Both the position numbers and the translations under genes were made by a program. 28,939 nt of DNA from Thermoleophilia bacterium. GTDB lineage: Bacteria; Actinomycetota; Thermoleophilia; Miltoncostaeales; Miltoncostaeaceae. The notes beneath the pieces are model-generated. The model saw nothing but the letters and a program-made list of their open reading frames with translations, was not told the DNA's origin and did not search any database. The stretch lies in the NCBI GenBank assembly GCA_017882555.1, contig JADGPH010000036.1, forward strand, positions 1 to 28,939. Reading direction: 5' to 3'. Of this stretch, positions 1 through 8,192 are shown one piece after another (positions within the stretch are counted from its first letter, which is position 1; each line of letters opens with the position of its first letter).

Positions 1-518
1 GAGAAGTAGTCGAACTGGTAGTTCTTGCCGTCCATTACCCCGTAACCATCGTCAGGGTTGCCACCATGCTCGACGACGCGAATGAAGGCTTCCTTCTTCG
101 GGAAACCGAGCACGCGACCTGCGTCGATAGCAGCGTCCTGCGTCAGGTACATGTAGGGGTAGTACCCAGCGTAGTACGTCTTACCGTCGCCACCCTTGTA
201 CGAAGCCGCAACAGTCACACCCATCTCGCCGTACGGGCCAAGCATGGTGTTGTTGTGGTCGACGTACCAGTACTCGACGATGTCATCTTCGAGTTCAAGG
301 CAGTCAGGAAGCACGCGACGAAGGTGCTTCTCGTCAGCGCGGTAGAAAAAAGCTGACCAACGGGAGTTCGTGTAGGTCAGCGGGAGCACATCGATGTCCC
401 AGACGGGGTCGACGAGTGAATAAATGATCACTGTCTTCTCGTCACGGTCGACCGGAGACGGCGGAATTTCGCCTGTCTCGGCGCCCGGAATCTGAGTCAC
501 GGCGAACTGCTCGGCCAT
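1..518 (-). CDS. Acetoacetate decarboxylase family protein (3' end outside the window)
   Basis: The first 172 residues are visible; the gene continues past the left edge. The start ATG (518-516) has a purine-rich AGGGGGA ribosome site about nine bases upstream. The family signature is seen as FPKK at residues 139-142, preceded by a GRVLG segment. In clostridial acetoacetate decarboxylase the matching Lys pair forms the Schiff base with substrate and lowers its pKa, so both catalytic lysines are kept. A GPYGEMG segment (residues 94-100) and an aromatic stretch near residues 115-123 also fit the family. Actinobacterial members of this fold often act on other beta-keto or enol acids, so the substrate cannot be named. 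It is transcribed away from the transporter/F420 operon and shows no link to it. Confidence 0.85.
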   Translation of the reverse strand, partial: MAEQFAVTQIPGAETGEIPPSPVDRDEKTVIIYSLVDPVWDIDVLPLTYTNSRWSAFFYRADEKHLRRVLPDCLELEDDIVEYWYVDHNNTMLGPYGEMGVTVAASYKGGDGKTYYAGYYPYMYLTQDAAIDAGRVLGFPKKEAFIRVVEHGGNPDDGYGVMDGKNYQFDYF

Positions 519-937
519 GGGCTGGCGTCCCCCTAGATCGGTGAAGGGCAGTTACAAACGAATCGCGTGGAATCGGGGACCGACCAGAAGGAGTGCCCCG
601 ATTTCCATTTGCAGCATATGTCACTTACCCCGCGAAGGTCAACCGCGGCACGTGTGGTGTAATCGATTGCAACACCGATCAAAAGCGCGGGAATAGCTGG
701 GTAAAGATCCGGTATTCGGAAGGAGTTAGTGCGGATACTTACAAAGTCCTGTGGGACCGTCAATCGGGGCTCTCACGGACGTCAACGCCCCCTTTCACCC
801 AACCGTGAGACGATACGCCCCTTGGGCTGTGACGGCGTGCCCGGCAGGGCGTGGTCGCGAAGATCGGGCTGCGCGCGCGGATGCTGTCGTGTGCGACCGC
901 GATCGAGATGTGGTGCGGCAATCTGTACAACCACCCC
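519..937. other. Divergent intergenic region, adc-like gene / eamA
   Basis: About 420 bases without a convincing gene. It should carry promoters for both flanking genes. On the minus strand a TATGCT box (618-613) could serve the decarboxylase gene, which would leave a leader of roughly 80 bases. Inside that leader is an 8-bp inverted repeat, AATCGGGG (571-578) and CCCCGATT (596-603), with a 17-base loop. On the plus strand a GATACT box (734-739) is a weak promoter candidate for eamA. Short open frames here have poor codon character and no convincing start context. Confidence 0.5.
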
Positions 938-1852
938 GTGAGATCGCCACACCCCTTGGCCCTTGTCGCAATGCTCTGCTGGGGACTGGCCTACGTCCCC
1001 TCGGAGTGGCTGGCACAGTCGCTTGGCCCGTTCGGAGCTGCGGCGTGTCGACTTGGAATGGGTGGACTCGCGCTGTTCGCGTTGATGCTGGTCCGTCGGC
1101 AGCCGCTGGCCCCGGGGGTCCCGCTGCTCACCGTCGTGTGGCTCGGCCTCGCCCAGACGGCACTGTTCTACGGGGCGACCTTCTGGGGGATCGTTCATGA
1201 AGGGGCCGGCCTCGCGTCGGTCCTCGCCAATAGTGATCCACTCTTCGTCGCCGTGCTCGCAGTGGCCTTCCTCGGTGAGCGCTTATCGGGCCCACAGCGG
1301 ATCGGACTTGTGTTCGGCTTCGTCGGTGTGGCGTCCGCAGTGTGCAGTGGCGGCCTCTGGCCTCCCAAACCGACACTCGCTGCGGGGATTGTCGTGGTTG
1401 GGGCAATGGCGTGGGCCGTCGGGACGATCGTGGCTGCGGGGGCGCTACGGAACACGTCTCATCCCATCAGCTTGGCGGCCTGGCAAATGACGGTGGGTGC
1501 CGTGTTTCTCGCGGTCATCAGTCCGTTTGGTGGCCATGCGCACGCTTCGTCGGTGGCGAGGGATCTCTCGCTCGTGCTGCTCTTGGGTGTTATCGGGTCA
1601 GCCGTGCCGACGGCGCTGTTCTACTACGCGCTGCGTGCGGGGGCGGCCAGCGAGATCTCGGCCTGGTTCTTCTTGGTGCCGATCATCGGTGTCGCATCCG
1701 CCTGGCCGCTCTTGGGCGAGGGTTTGACGCTGCCACTGGGGGTCGGACTTTTGGGTGTGTCGCTCGGCTTGTGGTTGGTCCTTCGCCGGCGACAACGCTT
1801 GGTAGGATCCGCCCCTGTCATGCCGACTCGTCAGCCGCCCGAGCTTCCGTGA
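938..1852 (+). CDS. EamA/DMT-superfamily transporter
   Basis: A 304-residue, very hydrophobic protein with about ten predicted membrane helices in two similar halves, the layout of the drug/metabolite transporter (EamA, RhaT-like) superfamily. The first half holds an early AMLCWGLAY helix and a GERLSGPQ segment; the second half has ALFYYALRAG and LLGEGLTL at the matching place, as expected of the EamA repeat. I chose GTG 938 because the first helix begins about eight residues later; ATG 908 and GTG 851 are in-frame alternatives that add a polar extension. The stop overlaps the GTG start of cofD (GTGA), so the two are translationally coupled. The transported compound is unknown; family members export amino acids, metabolites or nucleotides. 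Confidence 0.85.
   Translation: MRSPHPLALVAMLCWGLAYVPSEWLAQSLGPFGAAACRLGMGGLALFALMLVRRQPLAPGVPLLTVVWLGLAQTALFYGATFWGIVHEGAGLASVLANSDPLFVAVLAVAFLGERLSGPQRIGLVFGFVGVASAVCSGGLWPPKPTLAAGIVVVGAMAWAVGTIVAAGALRNTSHPISLAAWQMTVGAVFLAVISPFGGHAHASSVARDLSLVLLLGVIGSAVPTALFYYALRAGAASEISAWFFLVPIIGVASAWPLLGEGLTLPLGVGLLGVSLGLWLVLRRRQRLVGSAPVMPTRQPPELP
1803..1808 (+). promoter_or_regulatory. Possible internal -10 box (TAGGAT) before cofD
   Basis: TAGGAT lies inside the 3' end of the transporter gene, about 40 bases before the cofD start. It is identical to the box before the malic-enzyme-like gene at 25862 and fits the TANNNT pattern of actinobacterial housekeeping promoters. No good -35 is visible, and it may be a chance match within coding sequence. 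Confidence 0.25.
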
Positions 1853-2778
1853 TTCTCGTTCTCTCAGGGGGAACTGGGGGCTCCAAGATGGTCGATGGGC
1901 TGGCGCAGGTCGTCGGTGACGCCAATCTTGCGGTGGTCGTCAACACCGGCGATGACGCTGACTTCTATGGCCTGCGTGTCTGCCCCGACCTCGACATCTG
2001 CACATATGTGTTGGCCGGAACGATCGACGCGCGCGGTTGGGGCTTCGAGGATGACGCGTTTCGTTGCCTTGAGGGCCTGGCAACCTACGGATTGGAGTCC
2101 TGGTTTGGACTCGGCGATCGTGACCTTGCCACGCACATCTATCGCACGCTTCGACTTTCTCAGGGTGCCCTGCTTCACGAGATCACGCATGAGATCTGTG
2201 CGGCGTTGGGCGTCCAGTCACGCATCCTGCCGATGTCCAACGACCCGATCCGGACGCGGATCACGACACCCACAGACACGGTGTCCTTCCAGGAGTATTT
2301 GGTCAAAGGCGGGGCCAAGGACGAGATTACGAACATCTCGTTCGACGGCATCGAATCGGCCACGCCATCCCCGGGGTTGCTCGACGCCATTGCCGCGGCC
2401 GACGCGGTCGTTCTTGCGCCATCGAGTCCGGTCGTGTCGATCGGGACGATTCTTTCGGTGCCGGGAGTTCGGCCCGCGCTCGCGGCCCGTCGCGATGACT
2501 GCATTGCCGTGAGTCCCATCGTTGGGCGCAAACCGGTTGACGGACCGGCGCACCGGTTCCTGGCCGGCGCGGGATACCCGGAATGCTCGGCGACGCAAAT
2601 AGCGCGGATGTATGCGGATGTCGCCGCGACGTTCGTCTTTGACACAACCGATGCCTCGGAACTCGGGGCGATCGACGCTCTCGGTGTGCGGCCCGTCCTG
2701 ACCGATGTGTTGATGCCCGACCGCGCACAGCGTCGGCGCCTGGCGGACGACGTGATGCGGGTGGTGTTGGGCGCATGA
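1849..2778 (+). CDS. cofD: 2-phospho-L-lactate transferase (FbiA/CofD), F420 biosynthesis
   Basis: A 309-residue protein of normal family length. CofD/FbiA transfers a phospholactate-type moiety (phosphoenolpyruvate-derived in actinobacteria) from its guanosine-diphosphate-activated form onto the deazaflavin Fo, giving F420-0 or dehydro-F420-0. Family marks are LSGGTGGSKM at the N-terminus, NTGDD (residues 32-36), SNDPIRTRI, PSSPVVSIGTIL and SPIVG. The PSSP segment has Ser where most members have Asn (PSNP), a small departure. The start is GTG 1849, overlapping the transporter stop; the frame is open far upstream, but that part is antisense-like shadow. The stop overlaps the cofC start (ATGA). 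Neighbours cofC and cofE supply the activated donor and the glutamate tail. Confidence 0.95.
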   Translation: MILVLSGGTGGSKMVDGLAQVVGDANLAVVVNTGDDADFYGLRVCPDLDICTYVLAGTIDARGWGFEDDAFRCLEGLATYGLESWFGLGDRDLATHIYRTLRLSQGALLHEITHEICAALGVQSRILPMSNDPIRTRITTPTDTVSFQEYLVKGGAKDEITNISFDGIESATPSPGLLDAIAAADAVVLAPSSPVVSIGTILSVPGVRPALAARRDDCIAVSPIVGRKPVDGPAHRFLAGAGYPECSATQIARMYADVAATFVFDTTDASELGAIDALGVRPVLTDVLMPDRAQRRRLADDVMRVVLGA

Positions 2779-3446
2779 GGACCGCCGCTGTCATCCCCGT
2801 GAAACCGTTGGACCACGCCCTCGGGCGCCTTGCGTCCGTGTTGAGTCCACTGGAGCGGCGTGAGTTGCAGGCCGCCATGCTCGCCGAAGTGCTGCTTGCA
2901 TGTCGTGACTGTCCGGGGATCACTGACACGCTTGTCGTTACCGGCGATGCGAGCGCCGCCGCACTGAGCAGATCGACCGGGGCGATCGTCGTGGAGGACC
3001 ACGCGCCACCCCGAGGCATGAATCCGGCGACGGCGCTCGGTCAGGCCTTCGCGGCCTCGCGGGGGATGGACGCCGTGCTCATTCTGACCGCGGATCTGCC
3101 ACTTGTCAGCGCCGATGATCTCGATGACATCCTCGACGCGCTGGCTCCTCGCGAGGGCGCGGTCTTGGTCCCGTCGCGAGATGGCACGGGGACGAATGCG
3201 CTTGCCATCGCACCGCCACTTGGTATCGCGACACGTCTCGGCCCGAACTCACGTGAACTTCATGAACTCGCCTTGCTCGAGGCAGGAATCCGTGTCCGTC
3301 AGCTCGAGATCTCATCGTTGGCGCTCGACGTAGACACGCCCGACGATCTCTGGGCGCTAGCGACCTGCGCCTACACGGGAATGGCCGCGGAGCGCTGCGG
3401 CGCGTGGAACCTTGCCGAGCGTCTTGGGGCAGGGGTCGTCCGCTGA
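2775..3446 (+). CDS. cofC: 2-phospholactate/phosphoenolpyruvate guanylyltransferase (CofC/FbiD)
   Basis: A 223-residue nucleotidyltransferase of the MobA-like fold. It would activate phosphoenolpyruvate or 2-phospholactate with GTP to make the donor used by CofD. Seen in sequence: the N-terminal AVIPVKPLDHALGRL loop, LILTADLPLV carrying the metal-binding Asp, and DGTGTNAL followed by the late DVDTPDDL motif, all typical of CofC. ATG 2775 overlaps the cofD stop. The last residues overlap the open frame of cofE, and the cofC stop (3444-3446) shares bases with the most likely cofE start. It is encoded as a separate protein, not fused to cofE. Confidence 0.93.
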   Translation: MRTAAVIPVKPLDHALGRLASVLSPLERRELQAAMLAEVLLACRDCPGITDTLVVTGDASAAALSRSTGAIVVEDHAPPRGMNPATALGQAFAASRGMDAVLILTADLPLVSADDLDDILDALAPREGAVLVPSRDGTGTNALAIAPPLGIATRLGPNSRELHELALLEAGIRVRQLEISSLALDVDTPDDLWALATCAYTGMAAERCGAWNLAERLGAGVVR

Positions 3447-4177
3447 AACTGTTTGCCCTCGACGGCATCCCAGAGGTCGGGCCCGATGGACGTCTGCCTG
3501 CGCTGTTGGCCGAACTGGCTGCATCCCAGGGAGTGCATCCCGGTGACGTGCTGGCGGTCGCACAGAAGATCGTGAGCAAGAGCGAGGGCCGGACCGTGGC
3601 GCTGGCGGACATCGCCCCGAGCGCAGGTTCGAATGCGCTGGCAAAGCTCACCGGGAAAGATCCCCGACTCTGCGAGCTGATCCTGCGCGAATCGGCTCGC
3701 ATCCTCCGCCAGCGTGGTGGCACGCTGATCTGCGAAACGCACCACGGCTTCGTTTGTGCGAACGCCGGGATCGACACGTCGAATACCAGGCCGGGTACGG
3801 TGGTGCTGCTTCCCGTTGATTCCGATCTGTCGGCCAAGCGGATCCAGCGAGAGGTCAGTCGGGCGGTTGGCGGGCGTGTCGGGGTCATCATTACCGATAC
3901 GCATGGGCGTGCGTTCCGACGCGGGCTGGTGAATGTCGCCCTGGGCGTCGCCGGGTTCGCGGCCGTCAGCGACCGCCGTGGTGGCGTCGATCGTGAGGGC
4001 CGGGTGCTGGTCGCCACCGAGCTGGCATTTGCCGATGAGCTCGCGGCTGCATCGGGCATCCTGATGGGCAAGGCCGACGGCACGCCGGTCGTTGTGATCT
4101 CCGGCGTTGCGACTGCGCCGGCTCCCGGGACCGTCGACACGTTGCTGCGGGAGCCCGAGCACGACCTGTTCCGCTGA
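3443..4177 (+). CDS. cofE: Coenzyme F420-0:L-glutamate ligase (CofE/FbiB N-domain)
   Basis: CofE adds gamma-linked glutamates to F420-0 using GTP. The protein shows VAQKIVSKSEGR near the N-terminus, ITDTHGRAFRRG in the middle and NVALGVAGF, then ADELAAASGILMGKADG near the end, all standard for the family. It is a stand-alone ligase of about 244 residues: the C-terminal nitroreductase-like domain that completes mycobacterial FbiB is absent. The start is uncertain. CTG 3443 overlaps the cofC stop, has an AGGGG ribosome site (3431-3435) seven bases upstream, and places the protein start where family members begin (KLFALDGIPEV). GTG 3404 is the only canonical alternative nearby and would add 13 residues. 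Confidence 0.93.
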   Translation: MKLFALDGIPEVGPDGRLPALLAELAASQGVHPGDVLAVAQKIVSKSEGRTVALADIAPSAGSNALAKLTGKDPRLCELILRESARILRQRGGTLICETHHGFVCANAGIDTSNTRPGTVVLLPVDSDLSAKRIQREVSRAVGGRVGVIITDTHGRAFRRGLVNVALGVAGFAAVSDRRGGVDREGRVLVATELAFADELAAASGILMGKADGTPVVVISGVATAPAPGTVDTLLREPEHDLFR

Positions 4178-4210
4178 TGCGGTGCCCGCGGCATGGCCAT
4201 CGTCTGCAGC

Positions 4211-4216
4211 TAAAAT
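4211..4216 (+). promoter_or_regulatory. Predicted -10 box (TAAAAT) for the fprA-like gene
   Basis: TAAAAT stands out in a GC-rich gap of about 80 bases between cofE and the reductase gene. Transcription would begin near 4223, giving a leader of about 37 bases that holds the strong GGAGGGG ribosome site. No clear -35 element is visible, as is common in actinobacteria. Confidence 0.5.
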
Positions 4217-4244
4217 CGATCTCTGTCGATCACGCGCCTTACGT

Positions 4245-4251
4245 GGAGGGG
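4245..4251 (+). promoter_or_regulatory. Ribosome binding site that sets the TTG start of fprA
   Basis: GGAGGGG ends eight bases before TTG 4260 and is the best Shine-Dalgarno match in this part of the window. It favours the rare TTG start over in-frame codons further upstream, which overlap the end of cofE. Confidence 0.7.
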
Positions 4252-4259
4252 AAACGGAC

Positions 4260-5705
4260 TTGACGGAACTCGGCTTGGGCACTGAAGATCGCCCGCTGCG
4301 GGTCGCAATCGTGGGTTCAGGTCCATCGGGGTTCTACGCGGCGGAGTACCTTCACCGTCAAGATGGCCTGGTCGTCCAGGTGGACATGTTCGATCGGCTG
4401 CCGACGCCGTTTGGCCTGGTCCGTGGCGGCGTGGCGCCGGATCACCAGAACATCAAGGCCGTGACGCGGATCTACGACAAGATCGCCGCGCATCCGGAGT
4501 TTCGCTTCTACGGGAACATCGAACTCGGACGCGATCTGACCCACGAGGATCTCAAGGCCTACTACCACGCGGTCATCTACGCCGTCGGGGCGCGGGCCGA
4601 CAGACGTATGGGCATCTCGAGGGAGTACCTGCCGGGGAGCCACTCGGCACGCGAGTTTGTCGGGTGGTACAACGCAGACCCCGACTTTCGCTCCCTCGCA
4701 TTCGATTTCTCGGGCACGAGCGCGGTTATCGTCGGGAACGGCAATGTTGCGATGGACCTCGCCCGGATCCTCCTGGCCCCCGTGGAGGAACTGCACAGCA
4801 CCGACATCGCAGAACATGCGTTGCAGGCGCTCGGTCGATCGCATATTCGCGAGGTCATCATTCTCGGTCGCCGAGGTCCCGCCCAGGCGGCCTTTACGAC
4901 CAAGGAGCTCCGCGAACTGGGCGATCTCCCCGATTGCGATGTGATCGTCGCGGCGGGGGATCTGCAGTACGAGCCCACCCCGAACGAGGAGCTCAGCAAG
5001 GCTTCGCGGGCGAACCTCGAGGTCCTCAGAGGATTCGCTGACCGGCCCCGCACCGGGGCGAGCCGTCGGGTCGTCTTGCGCTTTCTGCGTTCACCGGTCG
5101 AAATAGTGGGTACGGATCGCGTTCGGGGGGTCGTTCTGGCGAGGAACGAGCTCTACGAGGACGACAGTGGATCGATCCGTGCGCGTATGACCGATCAGAC
5201 CGAGGTGATCCCCGCCGATCTGGTGTTCCGCTCCATCGGCTACCAGGGCGTTCCGCTCATGGGGATCCCGTTCGACGCTGATCGCGGCGTGATTCCGAAT
5301 GTCCACGGTCGCGTCATCGATCCCCTGTCGGGTGTGCCGGTCCGAGGCGAATATGTCGTCGGTTGGATCAAGCGCGGTCCACGCGGCATCATCGGGACCA
5401 ACAAGCCGGACTCCCAGGAGACCGTCGAGCTGTTGCTCGAGGACCTGCGTGCCGGCACGTTCGATGATCTGGATGTTCCCGAGCGCGCGGTGCTCGAGTG
5501 CCTTCTAGGCGAGCGGCGCGGTGATTTTGTGAGCTATGAGGACTGGCAGATTATCGACATGCTCGAACGAGAACGTGGCCGGGAGGCGGGTGCCCGCCCG
5601 CGCCTGAAGTTCAGCCGAATCGAGGAGATGCTGAGCGCACTCGCCGAAAGAAAGCAGCAGGACCGACGTGCCGCGGCCGCGGCGAGTGACGACGAGGTCG
5701 AGTAG
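4260..5705 (+). CDS. fprA: Ferredoxin--NADP+ reductase, adrenodoxin-reductase type (FprA-like)
   Basis: A 481-residue FAD enzyme of the FprA/adrenodoxin reductase family that passes electrons between NADPH and ferredoxin. The FAD-binding GSGPSGFYAAE is at residues 19-29, followed by LPTPFGLVRGGVAPDH, a hallmark of this family. The NADP-binding Rossmann motif is VGNGNVAMDLAR (158-169), and GRRGP near residue 203 supplies the arginines that in mycobacterial FprA contact the NADPH 2'-phosphate. WIKRGPRGIIGTNKPDS near the C-terminus closes over the flavin. The C-terminal 30 residues form a charged Ala/Glu-rich tail longer than in mycobacterial FprA (about 456 residues). It has its own promoter, so the link with F420 genes may be loose; both concern low-potential redox chemistry. 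Confidence 0.95.
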   Translation: MTELGLGTEDRPLRVAIVGSGPSGFYAAEYLHRQDGLVVQVDMFDRLPTPFGLVRGGVAPDHQNIKAVTRIYDKIAAHPEFRFYGNIELGRDLTHEDLKAYYHAVIYAVGARADRRMGISREYLPGSHSAREFVGWYNADPDFRSLAFDFSGTSAVIVGNGNVAMDLARILLAPVEELHSTDIAEHALQALGRSHIREVIILGRRGPAQAAFTTKELRELGDLPDCDVIVAAGDLQYEPTPNEELSKASRANLEVLRGFADRPRTGASRRVVLRFLRSPVEIVGTDRVRGVVLARNELYEDDSGSIRARMTDQTEVIPADLVFRSIGYQGVPLMGIPFDADRGVIPNVHGRVIDPLSGVPVRGEYVVGWIKRGPRGIIGTNKPDSQETVELLLEDLRAGTFDDLDVPERAVLECLLGERRGDFVSYEDWQIIDMLERERGREAGARPRLKFSRIEEMLSALAERKQQDRRAAAAASDDEVE

Positions 5706-5765
5706 CGCGATCGCTGGCTGACCCCGGTGGCGCCTAAGGGGGGACGTGGTCCATGGGTCCGGACG

Positions 5766-6245
5766 CTACTCGTCGTCTTCGTCGTCCTCGTCACTGTTGA
5801 CAGCTTCAGACAGTCCGCGAATGATCTGCACCGTGATGGCGTCGCTGACGGCGATCTGCACTTGGCTGCCGTCGGTGTCTTCGAAGGTCAGGGTCCAATG
5901 CGGGATCACGCCGTCGGGCGTCGCCTGGGGCGGGGTGACCGAGATGCCCACCACTGCCGGGGAGAGCATCCAAAACATTCCCTCCGACAATCCGGCCGGT
6001 TGGGGCTGCCACTGCACGTCAGCCAGCTGGCCGCGATGTGGCTCGGCCTCGCCGAACGCGTTCATGGTGTTTGTGGCATCGGTCGCCGACATCGGGACGG
6101 TCAGTACGACATTTGGTCCCGACTGGAACACCATGACCACAACCGGGGTCGCGTCGGGGTCGATGGTGCCGTTGTTCGCTTCGAGATCAACCTCAACGGG
6201 CTGGGCTTCGAAGGCCGTGGCCTGGAACGCAATCGTCTGACGCAT
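5766..6245 (-). CDS. Uncharacterised acidic protein with Asp/Glu tail
   Basis: A 159-residue protein I do not recognise. ATG 6245 has AGGGAG upstream at short spacing. The protein is acidic and mostly predicted beta strand, with no signal peptide, membrane segment or cysteine. Visible landmarks are a hydrophobic strand TPVVVMVFQ (33-41), a Trp/Gln/Pro patch around residues 79-86, a segment FWMLSPAVVGISVTPPQ (91-107), and a final run of nine residues made only of Ser, Asp and Glu. The overall look is a small soluble beta-sandwich domain with a disordered acidic end. It lies 121 bases downstream of the PucR-type gene on the same strand, so it could be co-transcribed, but a hairpin lies between them. 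Function cannot be assigned. Confidence 0.75.
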   Translation of the reverse strand: MRQTIAFQATAFEAQPVEVDLEANNGTIDPDATPVVVMVFQSGPNVVLTVPMSATDATNTMNAFGEAEPHRGQLADVQWQPQPAGLSEGMFWMLSPAVVGISVTPPQATPDGVIPHWTLTFEDTDGSQVQIAVSDAITVQIIRGLSEAVNSDEDDEDDE

Positions 6246-6284
6246 GGGGCTCCCTGTGCGTGCGTACTGGTGTGAGTGGCAAGG

Positions 6285-6300
6285 CACCGGGCGACCGGTG
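6285..6300 (-). terminator. Hairpin between pucR-like gene and downstream orphan
   Basis: A perfect 6-bp inverted repeat, CACCGG and CCGGTG, with a four-base loop. It lies about 65 bases after the regulator stop and 40 before the orphan start. No run of U follows, so it is either a weak intrinsic terminator or a leader hairpin of the orphan gene. Confidence 0.35.
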
Positions 6301-6366
6301 TCCTGGACGGTCGTGCATTCTCCCACACCCACGCGTTCGGGACGCGGGGCGCCGGTGAGCGATGCG

Positions 6367-8028
6367 CTACGGCGTGCCCGGGTGGGAGGAATTTTCCTTT
6401 GCGATCGGCGTTGGTATTCGTCGACCGAGCAACCGCATCGACTTGAGGCCGAGTGACAGCTTCTCGCGGTCGTCGGTGCGACCGATGTCGAGCCCGCACA
6501 GCTCGGCGATGCGGTCAAGCCGGTAGCGAATCGTGTGGCGGTGGGTGAACAGGCTTCCGGCCGTGGCCGCCAAGTTGCAGTCGAATTCCAGGTATGTCGC
6601 GAGCGTTGCGACGAGTTCGGTCTGGTACTGCTCGTCGTAGCGGACCAAGGGCCCCAATGTCTGCTCGTAGAAGGCCGCCAACTCCTCCGGGCGATCGGCG
6701 AAGATCTGAAACAGCAGTTTGTAGGTGCCGGTTTCTTCGAAGGTGACCACGTCCCCGGCGCTCCCAATGCGCTCGCCGATCGAGAGCGCAAGGCTCGCTT
6801 CCTCAAGCGCCGCACCGAGCCGCTCGGGTTCCGCGGTGTACCGAGAGATGGCCAATGTCAGCACGAGGCCGGGCACCGTCTCCCTTGTCGCGGTGATCAA
6901 GCGCCCCGACAATGTATGCGCGCGCTGTTCGATCTCTGCGCGGTCGGCGACATCGCGCTCGCGCGGGCCGGGCAACAGCACGAGCAGTCGATTGCCGTCC
7001 CAGTCGACGAGGCCGCGCGGCCAGTGCAGGTCGAGCACCGCGCGAGCCTGTTGTACGAACCGCCGCGCTACCCGCTCATCCGTCTCGGATCCGTTGCGAT
7101 CGTGGGGATCCTCAAGTTTGCCGAGCATGGCGACCGCACCGCCAGCGAGGTCGGCTCCCAGGTGTCGCGCGCGGCGAACCAGCGAATCGCGACTTACCGG
7201 TTCGCCGGCCATCAGTTCGCGGATGAGATCGCCCCGCAACTGCGATTCGGTCTGCGTCCGGACTTCCTGGCGACCCCACTCGATCGCGCAGGCCTCGGCC
7301 ATCTCGCGAAGCACCGCACTTTGGGCGATGGTGAGCGGTGCCGAGAGCCATGCACCAACCACCAGCACCGCGCGATCGCCGGGCCCTGGCACGACCAACC
7401 GGGCGATCTCCTCCGGAGCATCTGCCACAAACGGTTCGATGATCGACGCCGACCCACGTGTGCGTGCGTCGCGAATCGCCGCATCGAGTCGTTGGGTGTG
7501 GGCGTCGTCAACCCCGACTTCGGCGAGCACATCCAGGTAGTCGTCCAGCACGGCGACCGGCGCGCCGATCAGATCCCGGCAGACATCCACGAGACCGGTG
7601 AACCCGCGACCGTCGGTCAGGGGCACCCGCAACGCCGTTCGGGCGCGGTCGGCGATACGTCGTCCTCGGTGTGCTCCGAACAGGTCGCCGAGATCGTCGA
7701 TGACGGCGTTCCACGACACCTCCGGACCGAGCACGATCACCGGCACGGGGTACCCCGTCGGCGGAGGGGTGCGCGCGATCACCGCTGCGACGCCGGCCGG
7801 CGCAGGATCGGGCAACGGACCGTCGCAGATGAGCACCTCTGCCTCGTCCGCGACATCCCCACCGGCAGGTCGCACCGCACGCAGTTCCACCGAGAGGTCG
7901 GCGCCCCTCGGAATTACCTGAGCTCCGGCGCAGGCCTGAAGGTCCTGCACATCGGCGAGGGTCGGGTGTCGCGTCGGAGGTCCGACCAAGCGCACATCGG
8001 CGGGTGGGGTGCGAGTCGTCATGCGCAC
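6367..8028 (-). CDS. PucR/CdaR-family transcriptional regulator
   Basis: A 553-residue regulator. The C-terminal region (about 475-540) holds the PucR-type helix-turn-helix: a TLATYLEFDCNLAATA segment followed by LFTHRHTIRYRLDRIAELCGLD, in which the THRHTxRYRL helix is diagnostic. A GGDEF-like CdaR middle segment with poor catalytic residues precedes it (about 290-440). The N-terminal part resembles the PucR purine-catabolism ligand-binding domain. It is divergent from the glutamine synthetase pair, so control of nitrogen genes or autoregulation is plausible but inferred. GTG 8028 and ATG 8022 are both possible starts; a TTGAAC...CATTCT promoter-like pair spaced 16 bases ends just before them and would give a leaderless transcript. 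Confidence 0.9.
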   Translation of the reverse strand: MRMTTRTPPADVRLVGPPTRHPTLADVQDLQACAGAQVIPRGADLSVELRAVRPAGGDVADEAEVLICDGPLPDPAPAGVAAVIARTPPPTGYPVPVIVLGPEVSWNAVIDDLGDLFGAHRGRRIADRARTALRVPLTDGRGFTGLVDVCRDLIGAPVAVLDDYLDVLAEVGVDDAHTQRLDAAIRDARTRGSASIIEPFVADAPEEIARLVVPGPGDRAVLVVGAWLSAPLTIAQSAVLREMAEACAIEWGRQEVRTQTESQLRGDLIRELMAGEPVSRDSLVRRARHLGADLAGGAVAMLGKLEDPHDRNGSETDERVARRFVQQARAVLDLHWPRGLVDWDGNRLLVLLPGPRERDVADRAEIEQRAHTLSGRLITATRETVPGLVLTLAISRYTAEPERLGAALEEASLALSIGERIGSAGDVVTFEETGTYKLLFQIFADRPEELAAFYEQTLGPLVRYDEQYQTELVATLATYLEFDCNLAATAGSLFTHRHTIRYRLDRIAELCGLDIGRTDDREKLSLGLKSMRLLGRRIPTPIAKENSSHPGTP

Positions 8029-8192
8029 AGAATGGCAGCACAGCGACCATGTTCAAGGACGACGTTCGCAATGTGCGTCCCGGATTCCGACAGATGGCTA
8101 CTTCGATGCGGATCTTCGGGCGTCGTGGCTCTGCGGCGACACCACGGGTATGAGGATCTTGGGGGCCGCCCGGCCCACGTGTGCGCGATGCC

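Noticed and set aside
729..941. Short plus-strand frame after an AAGGAG-like sequence in the first intergenic gap.
   Set aside because: Spacing from the purine run to GTG is only a few bases, codon choice is unlike the neighbours and the product is a basic low-complexity peptide.
1342..1848. Upstream open extension of the cofD frame inside the transporter gene.
   Set aside because: CofD proteins begin at the LSGGTGG segment; the extension overlaps clearly coding EamA sequence in another frame.
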